From Narthecium ossifragum (lineage: Eukaryota > Streptophyta > Magnoliopsida > Dioscoreales > Nartheciaceae), in the NCBI GenBank assembly GCA_963920575.1, contig OY986970.1, positions 20,777,274 to 20,841,273 on the forward strand: 64,000 bases of DNA, read 5' to 3'. Positions 36,340 through 47,890 of this stretch are shown piece after piece. Positions within the stretch are counted from its first letter, which is position 1; the number at the start of each line of letters is the position of its first letter. Under the pieces are notes generated by a model, which was given only the letters and a program-made list of their open reading frames with translations, was not told the DNA's origin and made no database searches. The position numbers and the translations under genes were made by a program.

Positions 36340-36950
36340 TCCTAAAACCCTTAAAAGAAATCTCATCCTCGAGATTCGATCAAGGCAGGGCTCGGATCGA
36401 TCGGCTGCGGTGAGCCAAAAGCGGACAATATTGTGTCGGGTGGGGCCCTCGGGTAGATCCTGGTCGGACCGGGAGCTCGCGGGGCCGGGGCCCAGTGGAG
36501 GGCTGGGGCGTTACAGCTGTAATGCACCTCGAATGGCGCCGCATGAATCTGGACTGATGATTGCTGATGTAGACAAACTCCAGGAAGGGACGTAATCCGC
36601 TCAGCTACCTCCTGCAACCTGGTGATGACGCCTGTCATGGTGTGCTTCTATCCCCACTCCGACACTGAAAGAGGGGATGTAATGGATCTGCTGGATCTGC
36701 AACACTGCTACCGAAGCACAACCTATCGTCTGTTGATGCTGTCCAGTCCTCAATCGCGCGCTCGGTACCAACCGCAACACTGATCTCTATGATCACCGAA
36801 ATCTGCGATGGGTCTCTATCACTCTGGCCAGAAGAGCTGGAATGCTGCGAACAGCAAAGACGATGTCATCTGGAACCAAATCCTCGAAACTCGACCCAAC
36901 TGACTATCTGTCTCCAATGAGCTGACAAACCCACTGACTTTAATATACAT
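36340..36950 (-). pseudogene. Decayed pol 3' end of element C
   Basis: This stretch parallels 30950-31200. On the minus strand near 36600-36520 a frame reads SVQIHAAPFEVHYS, a decayed form of the integrase motif SIQMAPFEALYG. The stretch ends where a truncated LTR begins. Confidence 0.5.
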
Positions 36951-38860
36951 ATCCTCGGAGAGGGGAAGATCCAAATACAACATCACTCCCGTAGGAGGCT
37001 ATCTAAAATAGGTTAAAAGCAGTAAAAGATCACCACCTCTCAGACTCCGCCTGGTGCCGCCACACCGTTGACCAACTGCCCGGTAGGAGCCACAGAAGAA
37101 GAACTGATGCCTGCACCTGCAAAAGACAACCCGGATAGGAGTGAGCAGAAAGCTCAGTAGGGTTCTACACTACGACACACAGAAGGAAGAAGGAAATGCA
37201 ACAGTGTCACCCTCAAATAAGACCTGGGTGTATACAGGGGTCCCATAACCCACAATCATGGTCTTCCAGCAGAGCTGGTCACATGTCAGGTCACACTCAG
37301 TAGCAGGAAACAACACTGATGACTCACAAGCAGGAACACGACACTACAGGCAGGAAATGACACCGCTGAGTAGGCAACTCATCTACTAAAGAGTCAACAC
37401 AGTGGAACACCAGCTACACCTCGGCATCCGACTCGAGGCCGACACGACCTCTACAATCACCAAACAACAGGTGTGCCAGTCATCTAGGCCTATCATCAAG
37501 TTTGACTGGACACCACAATTCGAACCGGATCCAAACTATCCAACCCCGGTCCTAGGGCTATATCTGAGCTTCTAGCCTCGGGACGGTGGCCCGTAGATTG
37601 CCCACGCCTTAACCATGCAACTAATTCACAACAGAGAATGCTTGCTATGAACATACAGGAAATAAGAGATAAGCATGCAACAATATGATAAGGCAGCATA
37701 CAAGCCGAATTGGATCGCTGCAGCGGTACTACCATCCGCTGCCAGCCAATCCCCAGCGGGTCCCGACATTACGACGGTACCGCGACCGTCAACCGCGGAC
37801 TCCTGCAACGGAAGCAACCCCGAAAACCTCAATGAACAGTAAAATATAATATTATATGATTCGAACATATAATATTATTTAAATCACCAAAATCCTCTAC
37901 TTAGAGGGTAATTGACCCCGTCGATCCGACATCCAAACGACGTCGGATTCAAGATCCAACTTAGACACCAGTAGATCAACATGCCGGGATCAACATATCT
38001 AATATCGGGAAACATCCAACGGCGAGATTAATAGAAAACACTAATCAAAACCGCTAATCAAACTAACTTACCATTGTTTGCTGCAACGCAGCCCACCCGT
38101 ACGAAATTCATCACAACGCGTAGGAAAATCAGAAAATTATGAAATTAGTTGGGTTTGAGAGTAGATTCTCAGATCTATAACTCGTATGTTCATCATAACC
38201 CAAGAACATGCACGTACTGTTCAAAAAACTCATCGCAAACCGGCTGTTCTTCAAGAAGAGCAGAAACCGGAAAATCCGAGATTAAACAAGCTTAAATCCT
38301 ACTAAAATCTCAACCAAAGCTTATGAAACTTAAACCAGAAATTATACTAAGCATGAGGAATCCAACAACACAAAGAACAACAAGATCTAACGGCTAGATC
38401 CAAAGAAAAACCTTAAACTAACTCAGGTAGGTAGAAACCTACCGGAAACGCACTCCTCGGCTGATTCCCTGCAAACCAGTCACCAACAAGGCTTCAAACC
38501 ACACCAGGGATCTTCCGCACGCCGCCACGGTTCCAACGAGCCTTGAAACGCCCAAAACGGTGGCTAGAGGAGGGAGAACGGAGGAGAAGAAGGAGGCTGC
38601 CAGAAAAAACAGAGGAAGCAGAGCGCGGGAAGAAGAAAGAAGAAGGAAGAAGAAGGAGAGGGAGAGGAGGAAGAAGAGGAAGAAAAGGAAGGGGGAAAGC
38701 CGGGGAAGGAGGGGAAAAGGGGGAGGAGAGGAGAGAAAGTCTTGTCTTCCTCTGACAGGGGAGAGCGAAGGCCAACGGCGGCCGTTCTCTCAAGATCACC
38801 GCCAGAACTTTCTGGCACAGAAGGATCAATCTCTTCTCAAGGAAGATCGATCTCCTTAGC
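36951..38860 (-). repeat. Tekay-type LTR fragment D, truncated at both ends
   Basis: From CACTCCCGTAGGAGGCTATC onward it matches the solo LTR at 4614-6863, starting at a point about 220 bases inside that LTR. The right end stops after one class I pair (GATCAATC and GATCGATC, 21 bases apart) at 38827-38856, before the promoter-proximal end of the family. It may be the 5' LTR remnant of element C or a separate insertion. The GA-rich stretch at 38540-38760 gives artefactual open frames. Confidence 0.7.
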
Positions 38861-38861
38861 A

Positions 38862-38922
38862 ACCAAAAACCAAAACCAAAACCAAAAACCAAAAACCAAA
38901 AACCAAAAACCAAAACACAATA
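38862..38922. repeat. CCAAAAA microsatellite
   Basis: About nine units of CCAAAAA or CCAAAA lie between LTR fragment D and the leader of element A. Confidence 0.9.
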
Positions 38923-39056
38923 GCAAACAACCTAACTAATGCACCTCACACGCATTTGCAAACAACCATGCAAGAATGTTCTAGACCTAGAGCTATCCCA
39001 TTGCACACTCAAAATCTTAACCGCAAGCCTAATCCTATCCCTGGGATCTACAACCT

Positions 39057-39068
39057 GCTCTGATACCA
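39057..39068 (-). other. Primer-binding site of element A (initiator Met tRNA type)
   Basis: The minus strand reads TGGTATCAGAGC three bases after the 5' LTR. This is the classic plant retrotransposon site complementary to the 3' end of initiator methionine tRNA, and it fixes the direction of element A. Confidence 0.9.
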
Positions 39069-39071
39069 AAC

Positions 39072-42001
39072 TGTCACCCCCCGACCCAGAAAACCCATCC
39101 AGATCGAGGCATGAGCCATCTAAACTTGTTTACATCATCAATAGACGCACAAATATATAACTGCTACCAATTTAAACAATTTAATCCTCAAGTTCATAAA
39201 AATTTCGGCGAAATCCCCTTTATAATTATAGCATAGGAAATCTGTATACCTTACAATTTCAACTTGAGCAATGGTACCATTGTAAATAACTAATGATTAC
39301 ATTTCTCAAATGTCTACATAAATAATATGACAACATTTGTCAAATACAGTTGAATTAATAATCAAACAATTCTGTTCCTGAATATTACAGATTATACACC
39401 AATTTATACATCACTGATTAAAACTGTAAATTAACTGTAGAAGAACTCTTCAAAGCTCCAAGTCCTCGATCACCTCGAAACATCGCGCAATCTTCTAGAA
39501 GAATACTTGAAAGAAGGAACTGCATCGACCTGCATCGCCGATGCAGCCCAGGTAGGGTGAACAACAATGCCCAGTAAGGTTCTACTCTACGTCACACTCA
39601 AGGAAGGAGAAACCACAACAGTATTATCCTTCATCCTAAGTCTAAGGTGCCACTGGAAGTATCACACCTCGTCGATCCAGAATGGGCCCCTAAATAGGGT
39701 CACCCTCACCCAAGCGGTGAAACAAGGAGGACGGTCAACACCAGCCCGGACCCAGGGTCGGTGCATCGCCACTGCACTCACCGCCGGAGCTCTCACCGTA
39801 CACCACCCCATGTACGGGGACATACGTCATGGACATCGACATCCACACTTAGGCCTTTGAGACAAACAGACAATACGACCTCTATTCATCAATCATAATA
39901 GAATATTCAAGTCCGACTACCTAATAATCCTCGAATGATATCAAACATAATAATTGATGACAATCACGTCCTAATCCGCGACTACCCAAACCCCGGTCCT
40001 AGGGCTAGATCCGGGCTACCCGAGAACCCCGGATCGGCGATCGAATCCATCGCCTACCACCTAGCCTTAATGCTTCTAATACAATCAAGATGCATGCAAT
40101 GCTCAGGCATAGAGATACAGAAGTATAAGCATGCAAGTGTATGACATCACAACATACAGGGCTAGGCATAGCCTACAGCTTGCCAATGGGTAAACATAGC
40201 AAGGGCTCTAAAGCAGTTACAGATCTATCTACCACGACAACGGCAACACAGGCCGTAAACGAACATCTCAATTCAAATTTCGGCATTACAACGACATCCA
40301 CAGCCGTCAACCACAATTTCTACAAAGGGGCACACCTCCCAGCCACACAATTACAACAATCAATCACGAACACGATATACATCAACTTGGGCACACCTTC
40401 GGCCCATTTAATTATCTAAACATCCCAAGGGACATAACTCCCTTGGTTCAACCACAAGCCTCACGTAGGGCTTAGAGTATACAATACATATGTAAGTAAT
40501 ACATGGATACTAAACATGCTCAATAATCAAATGCTAATTAAGCTATAAGATTAGCAACTTAAATAACCGTGTAGAAATCAAGGGATTGATCTCCCAAAAC
40601 TTGTCAAATCACACATGTATCTACTGTATACTGCTAAGAACATCAATTCATGATAGTAGATGAATTAGACAAGTTACAATTGATTAATCATGCTTTAATT
40701 ATATATAGTCGACAAGATTAGGATATAACTTAGGTTTCACTATGTCCATCCAATTAATGCGAAACTTAGCATACATGCCCATTAATGGTTCTCAATATGC
40801 ATATAGGTAACACACTAAGAAAAATGCTAACATAACATTGATAGGAGGGATCGATGGAATTCATCAAAGATAACATTTTAGCATACACGAGAAGAAGCTG
40901 GCTGGATGCTCAGGACAGGGTCCGAAAACCAAAATCCGAGAAGAGCTTTGATCAAAGCTTGATCAAAGCATCCCAAGGTGTGCTTGAACCCTACTCAGAT
41001 GAGATTTGAGCTCAGGGAAGCAAGATAGAACGCAAATCCCCAAAGAAATCCGATCGAAACCCTTAGATCAAAGCCAAAGCAAGGAACAGAATCAATCGAC
41101 AATCAGGCATGAATAATATGCATATGATGAGGGAAACGATCCACAATCACAGGTAGATCCTAACCTAAGACTGAATCAAAGATTCAGGTAGAAAACCCTA
41201 CCTGAAAATGTAGGCCAAGCTTAATCCGGCTGAAGACCACCTCCTCCATCGTCGTTGCCGCCTCTGGCTTGCCATGGATCCAGTGGGAATCATCGAAGTC
41301 CGCCGGGAACCATCCGACATCGAGTACCACTCGCGATGGGAAGGGAAAGAGAGGGGAAGGGCGTCGGATATGAGAGGAAGAGGGGTTCTACAGGTAGAGA
41401 GAGGTGAGGGTGGGCTCGGGGAGGAGCGGCGGTGGACGACGGCGGCGAAGAACCTCCGGAGAAGGATGATCGGTGGAGAGGATCTTGGATCTAGGGTTCT
41501 CGGGAGAGAGAGAGAGCTCTGGGGAGAGAAGGTCTGGCCGAATCTGAGGAGAGGGAGCTCGAGGGAGAACGGCGGTCGGCGACAGTAACGAAGGAGCCTC
41601 AACGGAGAGGGAGATGGCCGGCGCGATTGCGGGTAAGGGAGACGAAAGGAGAGAGGATGCAGTGCGTGGAAGAAATATAGGGAGAGAGAAAGAAAAGAGG
41701 ACTTTATACAAATGTTGAGATTTAATCTCGGCCCTTCATCTCGATCTTCCCTGATCGAGTTCCGATCTTCCGATCGGGAACGCCTATAAGGATCTAATCA
41801 ACCACATGCATCAATCCAAGGCAATGTGTACTACACGGGTGTGAAACCGACCGCCAAGGCGCAATTTACCAAACTATCCTTGGGGTCCAAAAACAATGAT
41901 GTGATGAACCGATCGCAACTTAAGGCCAACCGGGCCAAACCAATCAAGCCAGACCCTCGACCTAACGCGGTCAGACCAGGTTGGAGGTACGGGTCCTCAC
42001 A
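39072..42001 (-). repeat. 5' LTR of element A (2.9 kb)
   Basis: Begins TGTCACCCCCCGACCC and ends CGGGTCCTCACA. Compared with the 3' LTR it lacks about 450 bases near 40880 and has extra bases near 41150-41200. The 97- and 69-codon open frames here are identical to those in the other LTR because the DNA is identical, not because they are genes. Confidence 0.85.
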
Positions 42002-42558
42002 GTTTACCTTACAGGTGATCATAGTGCGTGCCTTGGGTTAGGCGGTGTTCGTAACGTGTGTTATTCCGTAGAGATGAGATGGAACCTGGGATTCTACTGT
42101 TCCCTTTCCTTTCAGTGTGACGTAGAATAGAATCCTCCTGAGCTTATCGCTCACTCCTACGTGGGCTATGTTTTGTAGGTGCAGGCGTTAGCTCTTCTTC
42201 CGTAACACCAGCTGGATAGGCTCTTGGTGGCGCGTCGACCTCTGGAGGTGTTTGAGGACTTGGGGTCAAAGCTATTATCTTGAATGAAATAAATGTATAA
42301 TTTCCTTCTGTAAGGATTTTTGAGATATTTATATGTATGTCTTTTGGGGATTAAATTTGAATCAGAAACCTGTTTATATTTGATGTATAAATTAATATTT
42401 AGTGATCTTTAGTAAAATATTCGAAATTTCAGTTGGACTCCAGATCAGTTGTTTAAATTAGATGTGTCATTTTATTATAAATACGCAAGAGATGAATTGA
42501 ATAGGTTTAGGTCCCTCACGCCCTGGATCAGATGGGTTTTCTTGGTCGGGTTGTGACA
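42002..42558 (+). repeat. 3' part of a plus-strand Tekay-type LTR
   Basis: It ends GGGTTTTCTTGGTCGGGTTGTGACA-like (split here as GGGTTTTCTTGG and TCGGGTTGTGACA) and contains the GCTTATCGCTCACTCCTAC region found in the plus-strand LTR at 26090. Element A interrupted it; its 5' part is not clearly present on the other side of element A. Confidence 0.7.
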
Positions 42559-43600
42559 TGCCCTCCCCCTCGACTCCTTCCATCTACCTTCTCCGTGACT
42601 ACACCGACTACACTGGCGCCTTCCATCTCCTCAGTCATCGTACGCTTCCGGGCCACCTCTCTAGTATCCGGCCTCATACTATCTCCCTCAACTCCGTCGC
42701 CGGTCACCTCGTCGATCGCCGTCATCCTCGAGATAGGTACGATCATTGGACCTCCATCTACCTCTATATCCCGGCGCCTTCCATCTACCTCCTTTGGCAA
42801 CACCGCCTTTCATCTCCTCCATCGTACGCTTCCGGGTCATCTCCCTAGTATTCGTACCAACACCCTTGACTACATTAACATGCCGAGATTGTTTCCTTTT
42901 CCAGCAAACCTCCTTTCGATGGCCAAGGTGTGCACAATGTGTACACAGAGTGATGTTCTCATAGATGAATTTGACAAAGTAAGGCCCTGCACTCTGGTTA
43001 ATTGTCATACCTCGCCGGATCGGTTGGTTTATGTTGATCTGCACGCTCACTCAAGTAAATCGCCCTCTCACAGCATCCTTTGTAGATAGATCCACAACAA
43101 TCAGGGTCCCAAGCTTAGCCACTATTTCAACAACCGGTTCTTCATCTACATATTCAATAGGCACCTCCTGAAGCCTCACCCAAATCTGCATTGTGTTGAA
43201 ATCTGAGGTAGTTCGGCAAAAGTTCTCCTTCTAGGGAATCAAGGACAATGAAAGTCCATTGATGATACAGGTACCATTCGTGAGTACAAACTTCTTGTCC
43301 TCTGCATAAAACAACTTGAAGACAAACGCCTTGTTAAGTAGATCGCCAGTGTGGAGCTTACTCTCCAAACCCCATAACCTTGGCAACCTATACTTCAAGG
43401 TTTCCAGTGACAATTTCCCCTCATGGAAGCGTCTGACGACGAAAAACTCCCATTTCTTACAACATCGAGCCATGAGCTCATCACTCAAGAAGACTTCCTT
43501 AGAAATGGGAGTTTTTATGATGTTATCTCGTCTCACACATTTGTATCAAATAAACATGATCCAAATGAACTCGTTTTGTGTCAAAAACTACTAGAAAACA
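42559..43600 (-). pseudogene. LINE ORF1 (DUF4283 domain and CCHC zinc knuckle), decayed
   Basis: On the minus strand, 43536-43231 encodes a DUF4283-like domain with LPRLWGLESKLHTGDLLNKAF and KKFVLTNGTCIINGLSLSLIP, typical of the RNA-binding ORF1 product of plant L1 LINEs. After stops and a frame change, 43050-42900 adds FVKFIYENITLCTHCAHLGH followed by RKEVC, a CX2CX4HX4C zinc knuckle. A basic, Arg-rich tail follows. The remnant is cut at 42558 by an LTR, and ORF2 is not adjacent. It may belong to the same LINE family as 12649-14923. Confidence 0.85.
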
Positions 43601-45020
43601 TTTTGAGAATGCTAAAAATCGTTTCATACTATTCTTGAAGGAATCTGGGACACAAAGTAGACTAAAAAGGCATTAAAAAGACCATGTCTGTAGATTCATA
43701 TACCTCCCTTTTGTGAGAATGAATTTAAAACTGTTAGCCAAAATAATGGCTACTATATATTGATCAATCAATGTCTGACACGTAGTCATAATTAATATGA
43801 TTGATGTTCTAGATGACCGATGAGCTAGTATCTGGTGATATGAATGACCGATAACTTACTGATTGACACTTCAGTGACTCAACTGATTTGGTCGATCAAG
43901 TATCTAATGTGCAAGGGAAAAGTTATCACTCAAGATGCAGAAAAAACTATTGACCAAGGTGGAGAGAAGTTGTCGACCAAAATAAAGAGAAGTCACCAAC
44001 TAAAGCACAACTGCATCAACCAGACTATAGCATAGTGATAGTATAAGAATCATCGGCCAAGCATGATAACGATCGACCAAGTCACAACGTGGAGGAATCA
44101 ACAAGAACATTAGAGATTGTGGGATAGGTGGCTAACCAAGAATTAAAGCAGGAGGATAGAGGAGATCGTGCTAAGTGGGACTTATCAGACAGTTAGGTAA
44201 CTGATGTATAAATAGTCTTCTCTTCCTTAGTGTAATCTCTCTCGCAAACTGATCACAGAGCCTACGTGCCTGAAGTTTCTTTACGATGTTTCTTAGTTGT
44301 ACTGCTCTTCCTATATGTTGATTTTATTAAGGAAAGTATTAGTTTATCTGTTGTCTATTTTCCTAGAATGTAATTTAGCTTGATAAATTAGATGATAATG
44401 GATAAGTTTAAGTTAATGTTCTTTGTTGTTTATCTTAAAATAGTTTAAGTCTTAGATAATTTAAAGTAGATTTAAGCTTGGTTTCCTAGTAATTTAGTTA
44501 CCTTTAAGGTTAGATTTACTGCTTTCTAGGTTTAATTAAGTAATTTAGTTGTTTTAAGATTATCTTTAATTGCTTATTAGGTAATTAATATTTTTCAAAT
44601 AGATTTATCAATTTGGCAGATTAACTTAGAAGTAACTTAGACTTATTATTAGATAATTATATTAATTCAGCTTGATTGCATTTCCAATCAATTTGACACC
44701 TCTATTTGAACTGAGTTCGAAGGAGTTAAACCTTAGCACGTCCCTAATTTTGACATTTTAACTAGTTTGACTATTACCGATCAATGGCAAGATTTTCTCG
44801 TCAACAAAAACTTAGGAATCACAAGGCATTAGATAGAATATGAAAAGAGGCCAAAAAGTATGTTGGCTAGCACATAAATGCTCGCAGTTGCACCAAGATG
44901 AAGTGCTAAACCAAATTATCAACCAAACAAGTATTTGGTTTATACATGCACAGCTTGATACAATGTATCATATTATACGCCCAACCAAACAATCCTTTAG
45001 TAATTTTTTCTTATCTTCAC
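43601..45020. other. AT-rich non-coding stretch, possible LTR remnant
   Basis: No coding homology seen. TGTTAGCCAAAATAATGGC near 43730, repeated GATCGACCAA-like phrases at 43890-44090, and a TATAAATA box near 44212 followed by a splice-poor AT-rich region are compatible with a decayed LTR. No ends or target duplication were identified. Confidence 0.35.
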
Positions 45021-45023
45021 TAA

Positions 45024-45290
45024 GGGGGTGTTTGATTGCTTGTATTAGCTGATACATGCATGAGCTAATGTAGCATTTTGGTCTATGCCAGTGTTTGGTT
45101 GGCCACTGCATTAGCTGATGCATGCATCAACTAATACAAAAGGGTGTTTGGTTGGCTATCGCATTAGCTGATGCATGCATCAGTTAATGCAAAAAGGGCC
45201 TCAAATGATGCATTAGCACATGCAATGCACTGTATTGCTTTAGCAGATGCAATGCACTGCATTAGCTTATGCAAGCAACCAAACGCCCCG
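45024..45290. mobile_element. Tourist-type MITE (PIF/Harbinger)
   Basis: Terminal repeats GGGGGTGTTTGATTGCTTG and CAAGCAACCAAACGCCCCG are complementary with few mismatches. They are flanked by TAA on both sides (45021-45023 and 45291-45293), the three-base target of this superfamily. The interior repeats ATTAGCTGATGCATGCAT about three times. Confidence 0.88.
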
Positions 45291-45410
45291 TAAACCTTCC
45301 AAGTTTGAACTTTCTGTCATCAGCATTTTTACATAAATATCCTTGAATAATTTTTAAATCACATACTTATCCTTTAATCTAAAATATCATATATCTATAT
45401 AGAACAGATT

Positions 45411-45646
45411 CTTTAAAGTTATAGAGAGAACAATAATTCTGATCGTCCATTATCATCCAACAATCAGGATTCAATCCCTCTAAATGGCTATAAACCAGAA
45501 TCCTGATCGTACATTATCATCCGATGATCAAATAGTGATAAATGGAATCCCTCTTAATTAAAACTATTACCATTGAGAGGGATTAAATCCTCATCATCGG
45601 ATGATAATGGATGATCAAGATCATGGTTCTCTCTATAGCTTTAAAG
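45411..45646. mobile_element. Foldback MITE of unassigned family
   Basis: CTTTAAAGTTATAGAGAGAAC at the left is complementary to GTTCTCTCTATAGCTTTAAAG at the right with one mismatch. Inversion continues inward through CCATTATCATCC and AGAGGGATT, so most of the element can form a hairpin. No clear target duplication was found. Confidence 0.8.
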
Positions 45647-45733
45647 TACTCAGTGTATCTAAATAATATATCTCTCTTTTATTACCATTTACAGGGATTA
45701 ACATTTATTCCAAGAGATAATAATTGTAGTGCG

Positions 45734-45995
45734 GGTCAGGTAAATACACCGTACAAAATGCTAAGTACACCGCACCATTTTTTATTCGGTTTTTAAACAC
45801 CGAACACTATGTTATATGATTCGATCGGTAACAACCGAACAATGTAAAAATATATAATTCGGTTGTTACCGATTGAACCATATAACATAGTGTTCAGTTT
45901 TTAAACACCGAACATGTAACATAACGTTCAGTTTTTTAAAACCGAACAAAATGGTACGATGCACTTAGTAATTCTTGCGGTGTATTTACCTGACC
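45734..45995. mobile_element. Foldback MITE related to the MULE at 1-8385
   Basis: Terminal repeats GGTCAGGTAAATACACCG and CGGTGTATTTACCTGACC are exact complements. The next bases (CAAAATGCTAAGTACACCGC) align with the MULE end at 8385. The interior carries TTCGGTTTTTAAACACCGAA-type units like those in the MULE subterminal DNA, and the whole element is nearly palindromic. No coding capacity. A 9 bp target duplication typical of MULEs was not evident. Confidence 0.85.
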
Positions 45996-46274
45996 TATTA
46001 GCATTTCTTGGCAGATCTGATTTGTATGGGTTCCTTTGGTCTACGGAGTCTGGGTCCCATGTCCACCATCTCCTGTAGATCAGTCTCGGGTGTTGGTTTG
46101 TAAGCCAGCCTTTGGCTAAAAAATAAAAAAAAAAATTCCCCGCGCATTTACCTCTCCTTACCTCCCTCCCTCCCTCTCTCTGCTCCACCTTCACCACCAG
46201 ATATAAAGCAAAATGATTCTTCTCCACTGTTTGATGTAACCTAGGCCTCTTATATATAGATAACTAGTAAATGC

Positions 46275-46915
46275 ACGTGCCTACGACACAGATATTTAGG
46301 GTTTCTTTCTGAAAATTTTGACAAAACCTCCCCTGTACTGAGGGCTAAATGAGACATATCTACAATATTCCTCAAATACAAAAATTAAATCACAGTATAA
46401 AAGGGGTGAACGTTGTCCACGAAAAAAACCTTACCCCACAAACCACAACTTACTCAAATAAACTACAACAATTCATATAACTATCAAAAAGAAGACGAAT
46501 AAAAAACTATTACATTCGATTACATTCATCAAATTACTTATCACGATGGAGAAACCACTATTACATTCATTCTCTCTATTTTTCTAGGACGTAACCACCA
46601 TGGCATCCCTAACATTCGGCCGATATGAGTCTTACTTCCCAACATTATTAGATGTCTTTCAACTTCCATGGAATTCATACATATTTAAACCCTGACACGC
46701 TTCTAGTGAATGCTCTTGCCTACGACACGAACACTCATGTAATGCAATATGAAATATTTAGAGTTTTTAATTGAAAATTTCGGGAAAACCTCCCCTGTAT
46801 CGAGAGCTAAATAAGACAATTCTACATTCCTCAAATACAGAAATTAAATCACTATAAAAGGGGCGAACATTGTCCCCAAGGCAAACCTTGCCCCCCACAA
46901 ACCACACAAACAGTT
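46275..46915. repeat. Tandem duplication at the Helitron candidate 3' end
   Basis: Bases 46275-46480 and 46700-46915 are diverged copies. Shared phrases include TGCCTACGACAC, AAAACCTCCCCTGTA and ACAAACCACA. Each copy begins next to a CTAGT/ACTAG motif, so the element seems to carry two 3' termini. Confidence 0.7.
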
Positions 46916-47713
46916 CCAAGATTACAACAGTCCCCAGACACCACAAATTCAAAGAAAATAAAAAATACAGAGATTATGATTTTACTTAATACATAAACTT
47001 CTCCATAACCATCCGCCGAGACGATGATCGTGACATAACAAAGAAAGAAAGAGGATGGAACAATGAAAATCAAGACCAATCCATTCATTACATGAACTTC
47101 AAGAGGGAATCTCAATTGATTGAAAGGACCATGGACTCCAAAAAAATCATCAAGGATAGGGTTAAAAAAATGGCATTTAACATTCAGAAAAATGATTGCC
47201 TATAACTCCCATTCAATATTCAATGAATATATTTGCGTATATACATATAGGTGATGAGATTTCTAGCTAGCCTGGATGCATAATTTTATGGAGAATAGTT
47301 ATGGTATGCATTTGTTGCATAAATAACATAAAAACTCTTACCCAACTTAATTATTGACCGTAATTTCCTTCTACATTCTTTTACTATTTCAGCTATTTGT
47401 ACCTATATCTTAGTGCATGTCATATATGTAGGTAAATGTTGTATTTGATCCCTTTATCCAGATATGAAGCATTTGGTTCATGCATCATCGAAAACACCTA
47501 TCTTCTTGATTTTATGCAGAGGCAAAGCAACAGTCATGAGATAGATATTTGATGCTAAATGCCAACAACTAAAATAACCAAATAACATACCTTGTGCCAT
47601 TTTCTCCTCGTTAGATTTCTGAAGGAACAAAAAAAATCATTGAGCACGACCATTCAAGCAAGTCTACTAATAAGATACGACAAAATACATTTTAAAGCAC
47701 AAAAATAAGAAAC

Positions 47714-47890
47714 CTTATCATTTTTAGAAGACAATTGCTTATCCCTATCAGCTTTGTTCTTTTTGTGTGCAAGCCATTCATCTTGCCACTGATCAACTAA
47801 AGGAAGACACTCCAATAAGTCAGGTACAAATAGCACCGTGATGTTTTTATGGCTAAAAAGGCCATCCTTGCCAACTCTATCATAGTGTAT
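47714..47890 (-). pseudogene. Captured exon of an unidentified gene
   Basis: A 177-base open exon on the minus strand is bounded by TTTTGCAG before it and GTTTCT after it, the signals of a plant intron acceptor and donor. It encodes 59 residues in phase 0, opening IHYDRVGKDGLFSHKNITVL and ending in a Lys/Asp-rich stretch (KNKADRDKQLSSKNDK). The composition is protein-like, with no stops, which stands out in this window. I do not recognise the family. It may be a captured fragment inside the Helitron candidate, or an exon of a host gene whose other exons I could not see. No other exon with matching style was found nearby. Confidence 0.5.

Larger units (their letters stand above)
26617..42001 (-). 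mobile_element. Tekay/Del-type Gypsy element (element A) containing nested relatives
   Basis: Two related LTRs bound the segment: 3' LTR 26617-29940 and 5' LTR 39072-42001 on the minus strand. A primer-binding site TGGTATCAGAGC adjoins the 5' LTR (39057-39068, minus). Flanking 5-mers are GTTGA (26612-26616) and GTTTA (42002-42006), a possible target duplication with one mismatch. The interior holds only a short leader, a decayed pol 3' end, and other Tekay-type LTRs with their own pol 3' ends (32015-38860). No gag, protease or reverse transcriptase is recognisable. It was inserted into another LTR whose end is at 42002-42558. Confidence 0.75.

Noticed and set aside
38862..38922. CCAAAAA run as interstitial telomere DNA
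   Set aside because: The plant telomere unit is CCCTAAA; this unit lacks the CCCT and is an ordinary microsatellite.
42532..43089. 185-codon plus-strand frame
   Set aside because: It is antisense to the LINE ORF1 remnant, whose zinc knuckle is clear on the minus strand, and it begins inside an LTR end.
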